Assembly: GCF_014199595.1 (NCBI RefSeq)
Contig: NZ_JACHNX010000023.1
Location: forward strand, 1 to 38,146
DNA length: 38,146 bases
Source of the DNA: Sphingomonas yabuuchiae
GTDB taxonomy: Bacteria > Pseudomonadota > Alphaproteobacteria > Sphingomonadales > Sphingomonadaceae
Direction of reading: 5' to 3'
Shown here in pieces: positions 1 through 6,822 of the stretch. The notes beneath the pieces are model-generated. The model saw only the letters and a program-made list of their open reading frames with translations. It searched no databases and had not been told where the DNA came from. Position 1 is the first letter of the stretch, and each line of letters opens with the position of its first letter. The position numbers and the translations under genes are program-made.

Positions 1-91
1 GCGTCGCCATAATGCCGCACCGGTGCCTGCCACAGTGCCGCACCTGTGGCTTGCGCATCACCTCGTCAGCAAGGCGGGGAACACCGGACGC

Positions 92-529
92 TTACTGGCC
101 AGGAACGGAAACGGTCATGCCAGATGTAGCCGTGACGATATCGTCCCCACTTTGATAGTTGTCGAGGACGGCAAAAGGCGCTGGCTCATAATAGTCGCCA
201 CCGTCGCCATGTGAGCCTTTCGCGTTCAGCATATTGGCAGCGACGTTGCCAGCGATCTCGGCGGATTGGCTGTTGCGATCGAGCGTCAGCATCGAATCCC
301 AGGTCGCGTTGCTGCCGGTCTGAACGGTATAAAGCCCATGGGCAGCAGCGGCCATCGGTATCGGTTGCCCGTCGGAGGTCCATGCCTGTCCGAGCTTCTG
401 GTTATTGCTCACGGTCTGTCGCCCTTCCAGGTCGGTCGCACCGGCAGTGCCACCGATCAGGCTGGCGAGCATCACAGCGGCGGTCCCGGCGAGAAGGCCG
501 CTGGCAAAGCGGGGATGGAGGTGGGGCAT
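92..529 (-). CDS. Small exported protein downstream of hfaB, possible holdfast-anchor component
   Basis: A 145-residue protein follows the hfaB-like gene on the same strand. Residues 1-31 look like a Sec signal peptide: basic HPR near the start, then a hydrophobic stretch (GLLAGTAAVMLASLIGG) ending at an AGA-like cleavage site. The mature part is polar, Asn/Ser/Gly-rich and ends in VSVPGQ, fitting a secreted or surface protein with little fold signature. Two adjacent ATGs exist (532-530 and 529-527); the AGGAG at 536-540 lies 6 nt from the second, so I chose that start. In Caulobacter hfaA, hfaB and hfaD are clustered and encode the anchor joining holdfast polysaccharide to the cell. Position and export signal suggest this gene encodes an HfaB-secreted partner, but I do not recognise the sequence as HfaA or HfaD. 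Role is inferred from the neighbour only. Confidence 0.6.
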   Translation of the reverse strand: MPHLHPRFASGLLAGTAAVMLASLIGGTAGATDLEGRQTVSNNQKLGQAWTSDGQPIPMAAAAHGLYTVQTGSNATWDSMLTLDRNSQSAEIAGNVAANMLNAKGSHGDGGDYYEPAPFAVLDNYQSGDDIVTATSGMTVSVPGQ

Positions 530-603
530 CATAGTCTCCTTCGTGATGTGGCCCGGAATTGGGCCGTTGGGGAATGGGAGGCGGAGGCGAAGGCGGTCGC
601 GGC

Positions 604-1277
604 TCAGGGCAGCGATCCATCGGACTCGCGACGATCTGGGCTGACGGCGGCCATCCGGCCGGTAGCCGGGCGAGGTCGCAGCGCTGGCGGCCTCGATGCA
701 AGGCACGCGTCGGGATCGGCTTTGAGCACGCTGCCGATCAGGCGCAGCGTCGCTTCTTCTAGCGTCGTGCGAATGCCGAGCTGGAGCGGCTCCTGGCCCT
801 TGGCACCGATATTGATGTCGAAGAGGTTCGAGCCGAAGAAGCGGAAGGTCCCCGCCCCGGTCTCATAGCCGGTATATTGCTTGGTCAGGCTGACGGTCTT
901 CACGACGATCAGGGAGCGTGTGTCGACGATGCGCAGATCGACGGCGACGGACTGGGTGAACACCCGTGCCTTCGGACCAATGCCGTTGATCGCGAACTCG
1001 GCGCCGCCCGAATGGATGTCGTAATTGACCTCGGTGATACCGCCGACGATGAAATAATCCGAGCCAATCAAGGACCCGCCAAAATACGGCAGCCACTTCA
1101 CCGGCCCGCCCGGCTGACCGAGGACGCTATGCTGCTCACCGTCGCCGAGCTGGCGCTTGTCCATCCAGACGAGTTCGCGTTCGGCCACCGTCGGGTCGAA
1201 GCGTTCGGCAAGACGGATGCGGTCGCCGAGCTTGCCGAGTGCTGACGTGACCATCAACGCGCCGCCCTGCGTCACGG
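604..1277 (-). pseudogene. hfaB: hfaB-like holdfast anchor secretin (CsgG family), 5' end lost at IS junction
   Basis: The frame encodes the conserved CsgG/HfaB core: TQGGALMVTSALGKLGDR, then RFDPTVAERE, GSDYFIVGGITEVNYDI, AVDLRIVDTRSL, SLTKQYTGYETG and FFGSNLFDINIGAKGQEPLQ. CsgG-family lipoproteins form outer-membrane export pores; HfaB secretes and anchors holdfast-attachment proteins. Family members are about 300-340 residues with an N-terminal lipobox. Here only about 223 residues remain because the frame runs into the IS at 1278. The GTG at 1275-1273 is merely the first in-frame start after the junction, so the signal peptide and N-terminal domain are missing. Without them the product could not reach the outer membrane by the usual lipoprotein route. 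The small exported gene downstream would also lose its native promoter. Family identity is strong; loss of function is inferred. Confidence 0.8.
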
Positions 1278-1311
1278 TGAGCAGCCCCCACCGGGTGGTC
1301 CGGGTTGATAG

Positions 1312-2163
1312 TTAGTGCATTGTCGTCTCCGCCGCCATTGCCGGTCGGAGGTGGAGCGAAGCGGAACCGGAGGCCGGCAATGGCGGTGTCGCCGCTTCCG
1401 GGGCGGGTGGTCGATAGCCGAGGCTGCTGTGCGGTCGGACAGTGTTGTAGTGACGCCGCCACGCCTCGATCAGCACCCTGGCTTCAGCGAGGGTGTAGAA
1501 AATCTCGCCGTTCAGCAGCTCATCCCGCAGCGAGCCGTTGAAGCTCTCGTTGTAGCCGTTCTCCCATGGCGAGCCCGGGGCGATGTAGAGCGTCTTCACG
1601 CCGATCTGCCTGAGCCAGGTCTGGACGGCGGCGGCGATGAACTCACTGCCATTGTCCGACCTGATATGCGCGGGCGGACCACGCTCGATGAACAACTCGG
1701 CCAGCGCTGCCAGTACGTCTTCGTGTTTGAGCTGGCGCGCGACGACGAGTGCCAGGCACTCCCTGCTCGCCTCGTCGATAATGGTAAGGATGCGGAACTT
1801 GCGTCCGTCATGGGTGCGTTCCTCGACGAAGTCGTAAGCCCAGACATGCCCCGGATACTCCGGCCGCAACCGGATGCACGAGCCATCGTTCAGCCATAAC
1901 CGGCCGCGTTTCGGCTGGCGCTGCGGCACCTTCAGCCCCTCGCGTCGCCAGATCCGTTCCACCCGTTTATGGTTCACCGACCAACCCGCCGCGTGCAGCA
2001 GCGCCGTCACCCGGCGATAGCCGTAGCGCCCGTACTGCCTGGCAAGGGCGATGATATCCTCGGTGAGCGCCAGCTCGTCATCTGCCCCGAACGGCACCTT
2101 GCGCTGCGTCGACCGGTGCTGGCCGAGCACGCGGCACACCCGCCGCTCGGATACATCCAGCAC
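1312..2163 (-). CDS. IS3-family OrfB, DDE integrase domain of transposase (copy 1)
   Basis: This 283-residue protein is the catalytic part of the IS3 transposase (rve-type DDE integrase). An N-terminal HTH_21-like segment (YGRYGYRRVTALLHAAGW) is followed by the catalytic core: first Asp in GHVWAYDFVEE, second in RSDNGSEF, and the Glu in ENGYNESFNGSLRDELLN. The C-terminal YNTVRPHSSLGYRPPA is typical of the family. The frame stays open upstream of the GTG at 2163 to the slippery site at 2211-2217. The active product is therefore probably an OrfAB fusion starting at 2483, with free OrfB less likely. It would cut and join the element ends. The gene looks intact. Confidence 0.93.
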   Translation of the reverse strand: MLDVSERRVCRVLGQHRSTQRKVPFGADDELALTEDIIALARQYGRYGYRRVTALLHAAGWSVNHKRVERIWRREGLKVPQRQPKRGRLWLNDGSCIRLRPEYPGHVWAYDFVEERTHDGRKFRILTIIDEASRECLALVVARQLKHEDVLAALAELFIERGPPAHIRSDNGSEFIAAAVQTWLRQIGVKTLYIAPGSPWENGYNESFNGSLRDELLNGEIFYTLAEARVLIEAWRRHYNTVRPHSSLGYRPPAPEAATPPLPASGSASLHLRPAMAAETTMH

Positions 2164-2204
2164 CTCCCGGACCTGGTCGATGCAGCGCCGACGCCGTGCG
2201 GGGC

Positions 2205-2483
2205 TCAGAAGTTTCCCTTGGCTGCCTCCTGCAGGATGAGCTTGTCCAGCGTCAGATCCGAGATCGCCCGGCGCAGCCGCAGGTTCTCCTTTTCCAGATC
2301 CTTCATCCGCCGAGCCTGATCGGTCTTCAGGCCACCATATTCCTTGCGCCAGCGGTAGTAGGTCTGCTCGCTGACCGCGATGCGCCGACAGGCCTCGGCG
2401 GTCGTGCCGCCCTGACCCAGCATGATCTCAACCTCACGTAGCTTCCCGATAATCTCCTCGGGCTTGTGCTTCTTCGCAGGCAT
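2205..2483 (-). CDS. IS3-family OrfA, helix-turn-helix DNA-binding protein (copy 1)
   Basis: A 92-residue protein starting at the ATG 2483-2481, chosen because MPAKKHKPEEIIGKLREVE is the usual start of IS407-type OrfA proteins; an upstream start at 2528 lies near the IS end. It has an HTH (GTTAEACRRIAVSEQTYYRWRKEYGG, residues about 26-50) followed by a leucine-zipper-like segment (MKDLEKENLRLRRAISDL) used for multimerisation. It ends KGNF-stop at 2205-2207, just past a GGGAAAC heptamer. A -1 slip there joins it to OrfB. OrfA normally binds the terminal repeats and, unfused, restrains transposition. Confidence 0.92.
   Translation of the reverse strand: MPAKKHKPEEIIGKLREVEIMLGQGGTTAEACRRIAVSEQTYYRWRKEYGGLKTDQARRMKDLEKENLRLRRAISDLTLDKLILQEAAKGNF
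2211..2217 (-). other. Programmed -1 frameshift heptamer GGGAAAC (IS copy 1)
   Basis: On the minus strand the orfA codons read AAG GGA AAC TTC TGA. GGGAAAC is a canonical X-XXY-YYZ slippery heptamer in the correct phase, 3 nt before the orfA stop. Slipping back one base continues as L-L-S-P-A-R and then reads into the orfB frame (CIDQVREVLDVSERR). The second IS copy has the same site at 28141-28147. Confidence 0.75.
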
Positions 2484-2546
2484 TCGTCGTCCCTTCCTTG
2501 GTCCAGACTGTAATAGTCGATGGACCACTCAGAAGGGGGCAGCTCA

Positions 2547-2550
2547 GCAG
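2547..2550. repeat. GCAG flank right of IS copy 1
   Basis: The four bases after the IS copy 1 right end are GCAG, identical to the four bases before IS copy 2 (27204-27207). IS407-group elements make 4-bp duplications, so the two GCAGs are probably halves of one original target-site duplication on a circular molecule. Confidence 0.6.
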
Positions 2551-2556
2551 CCACCG

Positions 2557-2754
2557 TCACCTTCTGACCCACGCATAGTAGATGAGCAGCAGCGCGATTG
2601 TCCCCCAGGCAATTGCGGCGATCGTGTTGAGCTGCGGGGTATAGTTGATTCCAAACACGCTGAAGCGAATGCCCGCAACGGCCAACGCTCCGTGAGTGAG
2701 CAGCTGGTTGGCTGCAAAACCGGCAAAGAACTTGGCAATTTCCTTCGCGTTCAT
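2557..2754 (-). CDS. Small two-helix membrane protein, unknown function
   Basis: This 65-residue protein has two hydrophobic segments: about residues 8-28 (FFAGFAANQLLTHGALAVAG) and 42-62 (LNTIAAIAWGTIALLLIYYA). It ends in a short basic tail (WVRR), so a small inner-membrane protein is likely. An AAGGAG lies 8 nt before the ATG (2754-2752), which supports real translation. A promoter-like sequence is at 2840-2870. If the IS were removed from the proposed circular plasmid, this gene would lie just upstream of the methyltransferase remnant and cadA on the same strand, so it may have belonged to the metal cluster. I do not recognise the family. Confidence 0.65.
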   Translation of the reverse strand: MNAKEIAKFFAGFAANQLLTHGALAVAGIRFSVFGINYTPQLNTIAAIAWGTIALLLIYYAWVRR

Positions 2755-2839
2755 CGACAGTCTCCTTCAAAGCCGCCGCAGGTCATTCCTAGAACCTTGA
2801 AATCGATCATCGTCGCTCTCCCATGAGGTGAATACAGCT

Positions 2840-2870
2840 TATGTAGGGTTTGACATCATATTAGGGTCAA
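2840..2870 (-). promoter_or_regulatory. Candidate promoter with 19-bp spacer
   Basis: On the minus strand TTGACC (2870-2865) and TACATA (2845-2840) are separated by 19 bp, the long spacer typical of promoters controlled by MerR-family metal sensors. A TTGAC...GTCAA inverted pair lies at the upstream edge. It points at the 65-residue membrane protein gene. No merR-like gene is visible beside it and the dyad is imperfect, so the regulator is a guess. Confidence 0.35.
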
Positions 2871-2951
2871 GGGGTGGTTGGCGCGATAATGTCCTGCATC
2901 TCCCAGAAACGGTCGATTGCGCGAGGGTCGCGCCGATCGCGGCCGAGATCG

Positions 2952-3000
2952 TGTAAACGCTCGCGCTAAATGGCGGCGTTCTGATCGCGCTATTTGTCAG
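2952..3000 (+). repeat. Left 49-bp terminal inverted repeat of the Tni-type transposon
   Basis: It starts TGTAAACGCTCGCGCTAA and matches the complement of 5976-6024 with three mismatches. Sub-motifs such as GCGCTATTTGTC inside it may be transposase binding sites. The tniB stop codon (2999-2997) lies inside this repeat. Confidence 0.88.
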
Positions 3001-3875
3001 TTGCCGGGTCCGATGACGAGGCAATCGCGCGCGGCCTGAACGATGTCAGCGGTGACCTCCTCGACGCGGTTGAGGGTCATGATCCGCCGCATCTGCGCGA
3101 ACAGGCGCTCCATGAGCCGGAAGTTGCCGCGCGTGATGCGGATCACGGCTGCCTGCGCTTCGATCGCGTCGAGTTGGGCCGGGTCGAAGCTGATCCCGAA
3201 ATCGCCGGCGTGGGTCGCGAGCAGCAGCCGCATTTCGGTCTCGGTAAGCGGTTTGAACTCGTGGACGAAGCCGATCCGCGAGTAGAGCTGGGCATAGCGG
3301 GCGAGGCGCTTCTCCAAGCCCGGCATACCCATCAGGATCAGCCCGAAGCCGTGGCGATCGGCCATGTCGCGGAGATGTTCGAGCGACTTTATGGTCAGGC
3401 GGTCGGCCTCGTCGACGATGACGAGGGGGCAGGCGATGCGGGCGGCGTCATGGGTGATTTCGTCCTGCGAGCCGCCCGCGACCGTCAGCCGGGCATAGCC
3501 CAGCTTAATGAGGTTGAGGCCCAACACCGCGTCGATCGTCTTGGGCGTGTTGCTGACCGACACGGTGTAGAAGACGGCGCGGCAGCGAGCGACCTTTTCG
3601 CCAAGGAGCGCGGCAATGGGACGGAGCGCGGCATATTCCCCCAGGTCGGGGAAGCTGGAAAACTCGCGCGCCGATCGCGTCTTTCCGACGCCCGGCCGGC
3701 CATGACACACGCCGATATAGCGGTAGTGCGCGCAGGCTTCGGCAAACTCGACGAACCGGGCATGTTCGCGGGTCGCCAGGAACGGCTGCTCGACCAGGAA
3801 CTCAATCGTCAGCGGCGTAGAGCCGGAGCCCTCGGTAGGTGGTGGGCCGGGAAGCCGTATCCTCTTGGTCGCCAT
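2997..3875 (-). CDS. tniB: TniB/TnsC-type AAA+ transposition ATPase
   Basis: A 292-residue ATPase of the TniB/TnsC/IstB group, which forms filaments on target DNA and activates the partner transposase. Walker A is GRPGVGKTR (residues about 60-68) and Walker B is CPLVIVDEAD (about 148-157), followed by a sensor region (FGLILMGMPGLEKRLARYAQ) and the TniB-like helical tail RITRGNFRLMERLFAQ. I start it at MATKRIRLPGPPP (3875) because the residues upstream are Arg/Ser-rich and unlike the family. It overlaps the 3' end of tniA by 74 nt, indicating translational coupling. Its stop codon is inside the transposon's left end, so the element is maximally compact. The gene looks intact. Confidence 0.88.
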   Translation of the reverse strand: MATKRIRLPGPPPTEGSGSTPLTIEFLVEQPFLATREHARFVEFAEACAHYRYIGVCHGRPGVGKTRSAREFSSFPDLGEYAALRPIAALLGEKVARCRAVFYTVSVSNTPKTIDAVLGLNLIKLGYARLTVAGGSQDEITHDAARIACPLVIVDEADRLTIKSLEHLRDMADRHGFGLILMGMPGLEKRLARYAQLYSRIGFVHEFKPLTETEMRLLLATHAGDFGISFDPAQLDAIEAQAAVIRITRGNFRLMERLFAQMRRIMTLNRVEEVTADIVQAARDCLVIGPGN

Positions 3876-5280
3876 CGAAGGTCTCCGTGGGGGCAGGCAC
3901 CTGCTTGTCGCGCTCCTTCGCGCCGCGCCGGGCGCGCTGGATCGCGCGCAACGACGGGTGCCCAGCGTGCTCGGAGCTGAGCGCACGGCAGACGAACCGG
4001 CCCTGGTGGTAGACGTGGATCTCGGTCAGGTCGCGGGGGTCATAGACCGCCTCGACCTGCTCGCCGACGAAGGCCGCGAGCGTGGGTTCGACATAGCGCC
4101 TGCCCATCAGACGGATGCCGTCGCGCAGCACTTTACGGGGCTTGGGCACGTGCACGAGCAGCATGTCGAGCTGTTCAAGGCTGTCGGGCATTGCGGGCAG
4201 GAACCCGCCCTTCTGCCAGCGCGTGATCGGCGGTTCGCCGGTGCTGCCATGCGGGCGACGATGATAGACGCCGCACACGAACGCCTCGAAGCGGGCGCGC
4301 AGCTCGTCGAGCGTGAGCACTGGCGCCGACAGCGGCTTGCCCGCGATCAGGTGGCCGGGCAGGTCGGGCAGGAACATGTCGTTGATGGTGCGGAACAGCC
4401 GCTCGATCTTGCCGCGCCCGCGAGGACGCCCCGGCAGCGAATGGATGAGGCGGATTTTGAGGGCGATGCACGCCTGCTCGATATGCTCGGAGATGAAATC
4501 CGAGCCGTTGTCGACGTAAAGCTGTTCGGGAATGCCGCTGACGATCCATTCGGGATTGGGCTTGCGCCAGATCGCCTGCCGCAAGGCGAGCGCCGTGTTG
4601 AGGGCACTGGGGGCATCGAGGCTGAGGAAGTAACCGGCGATGGCTCGGCTGTGATCGTCAACGATGACGGTCAGCCAAGGACGCACCGGGGTTCCGGCAT
4701 CATCGAGCACGAGAATGTCGAGAACGGTATGATCGGCCTGCCACATCTCGTTCGAGGTCGCGGCTTCGCGCCGATGCACTAGCTCGTGCTGGTCGCGGTA
4801 GACGGCCGGATCGGAGGCTGCGGCGATCTGGCTTGCCGGTATCGCCCTGACGACACGCGCGACGGCCGCATAGCTGGGGGTTCGGTGTCCATGCGCGATG
4901 GCGAGTTCCTGCACCTTTCGGTGAATGGCGGCGACCGGGGGTCGCGGGCGCTTGGTGGCGAGAGTGCGGGTCAGTTCGACCAGATGTTCCGGCAGGTGCA
5001 GCCTGCCCCGATCGTTGCGCGGCAGACGCGCGAGACCGGCAAGTCCTTCGGCACGGTAGCGCCCGAGCCAGCGCTGCAACGTCCGCTCGCTCAGCGTGCC
5101 GGTGCGGGCGAGGTCCGCGAGCGGGATGCCATCGGCGAGGTGCGGTTCAAGGACGCGGTAGCGCTCGATCGCCAGCGGCGGGGCAAGCGCCGGATGCGTC
5201 ACCGCCGACGGTCCGTGTCGCAGGTAAGGAAAACGGAGATTTGCCTGCCCATCGCCATGCGAGTCCGCTCGCGTTGCCAA
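3802..5280 (-). CDS. tniA: TniA-type DDE transposase (Mu/Tn552 family)
   Basis: A 492-residue transposase close in length to Tn552 p480. The N-terminal HTH region (GIPLADLARTGTLSERTLQRWLGRY) binds the ends. The RNase-H-like core has the first Asp in NEMWQADHTVLDI, the second in QLYVDNGSDFIS and the Glu in RGRGKIERLFRT. A Mu C-terminal beta-barrel follows (LRDGIRLMGRRYVEPTLAAF). It cuts and joins strands at the 49-bp terminal repeats. The start is uncertain: the longest frame opens with TTG at 5280, and a GTG inside at VTHPALAPP is an alternative. It is followed by tniB in an overlapping arrangement and has no frameshift. Confidence 0.88.
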   Translation of the reverse strand: MATRADSHGDGQANLRFPYLRHGPSAVTHPALAPPLAIERYRVLEPHLADGIPLADLARTGTLSERTLQRWLGRYRAEGLAGLARLPRNDRGRLHLPEHLVELTRTLATKRPRPPVAAIHRKVQELAIAHGHRTPSYAAVARVVRAIPASQIAAASDPAVYRDQHELVHRREAATSNEMWQADHTVLDILVLDDAGTPVRPWLTVIVDDHSRAIAGYFLSLDAPSALNTALALRQAIWRKPNPEWIVSGIPEQLYVDNGSDFISEHIEQACIALKIRLIHSLPGRPRGRGKIERLFRTINDMFLPDLPGHLIAGKPLSAPVLTLDELRARFEAFVCGVYHRRPHGSTGEPPITRWQKGGFLPAMPDSLEQLDMLLVHVPKPRKVLRDGIRLMGRRYVEPTLAAFVGEQVEAVYDPRDLTEIHVYHQGRFVCRALSSEHAGHPSLRAIQRARRGAKERDKQVPAPTETFDGDQEDTASRPTTYRGLRLYAADD

Positions 5281-5393
5281 ACCGGCCTGTTCGACGTAAA
5301 TCTACCCGGTAAAGAAAACTAGGGCAACATAGACCTGCCGATGACGACTTTCTTCCCAAACCGCGCCCGATCGGGGCGCCACCGGCCCTACGC
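5281..5393. other. tniA-resolvase intergenic region, probable res site
   Basis: These 113 bp separate the divergent transposase and resolvase genes, the usual place for the promoters and resolution site of Tn552/Tn5053-type elements. It contains an AT-richer core (GGTAAAGAAAACTAGGGCAA) and a GC-rich palindrome, GCGCCCGATCGGGGCGC, near 5366-5382. Neither is proven to be a resolvase binding site. Confidence 0.35.
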
Positions 5394-5966
5394 ATGAAAA
5401 TCGGTTACGCCCGCGTATCGACCGCCGAGCAGAACCTGGACCTCCAGCGTGATGCGCTGAAGGCTGCCGGCTGCGAGAAGGTCATCACCGACAAGGCCTC
5501 CGGGGCGACTGCCGCTCGCCCTGGATTGGAAAAGGTGAAGGAGCTGCTTCGCGCCGGCGACACACTGGTGGTCTGGCGCCTCGACAGGCTCGGCCGCTCG
5601 CTCCGTGATCTGATCGGATGGATGACCTACCTCGACGAGGAAAAGGTCGGGCTGCTGAGCCTGCACGAGGCGATCGACACGACCACCACGTCGGGCAAGC
5701 TTACCTTCCACCTGTTCGGGGCATTGGCGGAGTTCGAGCGCAACCTGATCCGCGAGCGGACCCAGGCCGGTCTCACCGCAGCCCGCGCTCGCGGCAAGAA
5801 GGGTGGCCGGCCGGCCGCACTCGGCAAGGACAAGCGCGACCTGGCCGTCAGGCTCTACCACGAGAACACGATGCCGATCGCCAAGATTTGCTCGATGCTC
5901 GGCATCTCCAAGCCAACACTCTACGCCTATGTGCGATCGGCCGAGACCAAGCCGGTAGCCGCGTAG
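5394..5966 (+). CDS. tniR: Small serine resolvase (Tn3-resolvase family)
   Basis: A 190-residue resolvase/invertase. The catalytic domain starts MKIGYARVSTAEQNLDLQRD with nucleophile Ser9, followed by the Arg-rich active-site region VVWRLDRLGRSLRDL, then the long E-helix (ALAEFERNLIRERTQAGL). The C-terminal HTH (MPIAKICSMLGISKPTLYAYV) recognises the res half-sites. It would separate cointegrates formed when the transposon moves. It is divergent from tniA and ends 9 bp before the right terminal repeat (5976). Length and motifs are complete. A free-standing invertase would look similar, but the position inside the repeats supports the resolvase role. Confidence 0.92.
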   Translation: MKIGYARVSTAEQNLDLQRDALKAAGCEKVITDKASGATAARPGLEKVKELLRAGDTLVVWRLDRLGRSLRDLIGWMTYLDEEKVGLLSLHEAIDTTTTSGKLTFHLFGALAEFERNLIRERTQAGLTAARARGKKGGRPAALGKDKRDLAVRLYHENTMPIAKICSMLGISKPTLYAYVRSAETKPVAA

Positions 5967-5975
5967 CGACGCTCG

Positions 5976-6024
5976 CCGACAAATAGCGCGATCAGAATGC
6001 CGCCACTTAGCGCGAGCGTTTACA
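5976..6024 (-). repeat. Right 49-bp terminal inverted repeat of the Tni-type transposon
   Basis: Complementary to 2952-3000 with three mismatches; the outermost bases read GCGTTTACA at 6016-6024. Confidence 0.88.
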
Positions 6025-6083
6025 AAGAGGGATCATGAGCGTCATAAGCGCTGTCGCTAAACTTAGAATATCTGCGACACCAA

Positions 6084-6108
6084 CTAAGCGAATAAGCTAC
6101 TAAGCGAC
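6084..6108. repeat. CTAAGCGA repeats downstream of the DUF2442 gene
   Basis: CTAAGCGA at 6084-6091 and CTAAGCGAC at 6100-6108, with a degenerate ATAAGC between them. The same word recurs in pairs around parA (7437-7498 and 8117-8158). It may be an outlying part of the plasmid partition site, cut off from the rest by the DUF gene pair and sprT-like gene. Confidence 0.45.
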
Positions 6109-6126
6109 AAACTACTTTTCGCCCTT

Positions 6127-6546
6127 TTAGGCTCCAGCAGCCATCGGTTTCCGAGGCCGCCCGCCCTTGCGGCCGTTCTCGCGTGAAGCGGCGATCTTGG
6201 CTGCGGTGCGTGACCGTCCTCCTTCGGCACCGAGCTGGCGGGCCATCCATCGCTTCGATCCGAACACGCCCTGCAGGAGCGCGGGCACGTAGAGGTCCGC
6301 GTCGAGCCTGGGCCAGTGCAGGCCGAGTCCGGCGGGGCTGATCTCGATTTCGGCCAGGCTGTCCGGCGAGGCATCCGCCAGCCCTTCCGCGAGTTGGGTC
6401 GGGAAGGTCAGTTCGACGCCGGTGTTGAGTGCCACGACCACCCGCGAACGCCGCCGGTCATAGCGCGCCGATACGGCATGACCAGCCTCGCGCTTCGCCG
6501 CCATGCGCTTCTCCGCCTTCGCCAGATCGCGCTCAGTAATCGCCAT
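6127..6546 (-). CDS. DUF2442-domain protein, probable partner of the DUF4160 protein
   Basis: A 139-residue protein. The DUF2442 core occupies about residues 15-90: GHAVSARYDRRRSRVVVALN, GVELTFPTQLAEGL and LAEIEISPAGLGLHWPRLDADLYVPALLQG. A basic linker then leads to an AT-hook-like KGGRPRKP tail near the C-terminus. DUF2442 proteins are often encoded beside DUF4160 proteins, in pairs regarded as toxin-antitoxin-like; the biochemical roles are not settled. I start it at MAITERDLAKAEKR (6546), inside the end of the DUF4160 gene, giving a 14-nt overlap consistent with coupled translation. The basic tail suggests DNA binding and autoregulation, which is inference. A stabilising addiction pair on a plasmid backbone would make sense. 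Confidence 0.75.
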   Translation of the reverse strand: MAITERDLAKAEKRMAAKREAGHAVSARYDRRRSRVVVALNTGVELTFPTQLAEGLADASPDSLAEIEISPAGLGLHWPRLDADLYVPALLQGVFGSKRWMARQLGAEGGRSRTAAKIAASRENGRKGGRPRKPMAAGA

Positions 6547-6781
6547 GTATCGTCCTCCATTCCGCGCACAGGGCGGCGATTGCGGCCGCCAGGGCATCGG
6601 CGATTTGGTTCAGGTCGGCCAGCCTGAACCCATAGCTCTCGCGCAGCTCCGGCGGTCCGCCGGGGCAATGCAGGTTGAACACCGCCTCCCCGTCTGCGCC
6701 CTTCACATGGACGTGCGCCGGCCGATGATCATTTGGCCAGATCACGACCCGCAGGCCGTTGATGCGCAGAACGGTAGGCAT
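6533..6781 (-). CDS. DUF4160-domain protein, probable toxin-antitoxin-like partner
   Basis: An 82-residue protein carrying the DUF4160 signature: MPTVLRINGLRVVIWPNDHRPAHVHVKG, then AVFNLHCPGG and YGFRLADLNQIADALAA. The HRPAHVHV segment with paired histidines is the most conserved part of the family. It precedes and overlaps the DUF2442 gene on the minus strand, and is divergent from the SprT-like gene across only 41 bp. The pair has the size and arrangement of a type II toxin-antitoxin module, but which member is toxic cannot be read from the sequence. Confidence 0.78.
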   Translation of the reverse strand: MPTVLRINGLRVVIWPNDHRPAHVHVKGADGEAVFNLHCPGGPPELRESYGFRLADLNQIADALAAAIAALCAEWRTIHGDY

Positions 6782-6822
6782 GGCCGATCCTAGCAGAAAC
6801 CCAAGCGCTAGGGAATAGTTGC

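Larger units (their letters stand above)
1278..2546 (-). mobile_element. IS3-family insertion sequence (IS407-group-like), copy 1
   Basis: A 1269-bp element bounded by imperfect terminal inverted repeats: TGAGCAGCCCCC at 1278-1289 and the complement of TGAGCTGCCCCC at 2535-2546. The same 1269 bp recurs at 27208-28476 and looks identical, with the same encoded proteins. It carries two overlapping frames, orfA and orfB, joined by a GGGAAAC slippery site as in IS3 elements. The TGAnCTGCCCCC-type ends fit the IS407 group, which usually makes 4-bp target duplications. This copy has no matching flanks: ACGG (1274-1277) on the left, GCAG (2547-2550) on the right. The group label rests on ends and gene layout, not on a database match. 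Confidence 0.93.
2952..6024. mobile_element. Minimal Tn552/Tn5053-type transposon (TniA, TniB, resolvase)
   Basis: A 3073-bp unit bounded by near-perfect 49-bp inverted repeats that begin TGTAAACGC. It holds three genes: a Mu/TniA-type DDE transposase and a TniB/TnsC-type ATPase on the minus strand, and a small serine resolvase on the plus strand. This matches Tn552 (p480, p271, resolvase) and the core of Tn5053/Tn402, but with no tniQ and no cargo. Elements of this kind copy by replicative transposition and resolve the cointegrate through the resolvase. The 5-bp flanks (GATCG left, AAGAG right) do not match, so no target duplication is visible. Confidence 0.85.

Noticed and set aside
1..91. 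A possible start of the next holdfast-operon gene (ATG at 58-56 after GAGGTG).
   Set aside because: Only 19 codons fit before the window edge, no signal peptide is seen and spacing to the ribosome site is poor; nothing can be supported.
2839..3024. A small minus-strand frame crossing the left transposon end.
   Set aside because: It runs through the 49-bp terminal repeat and has no ribosome site or recognisable sequence.
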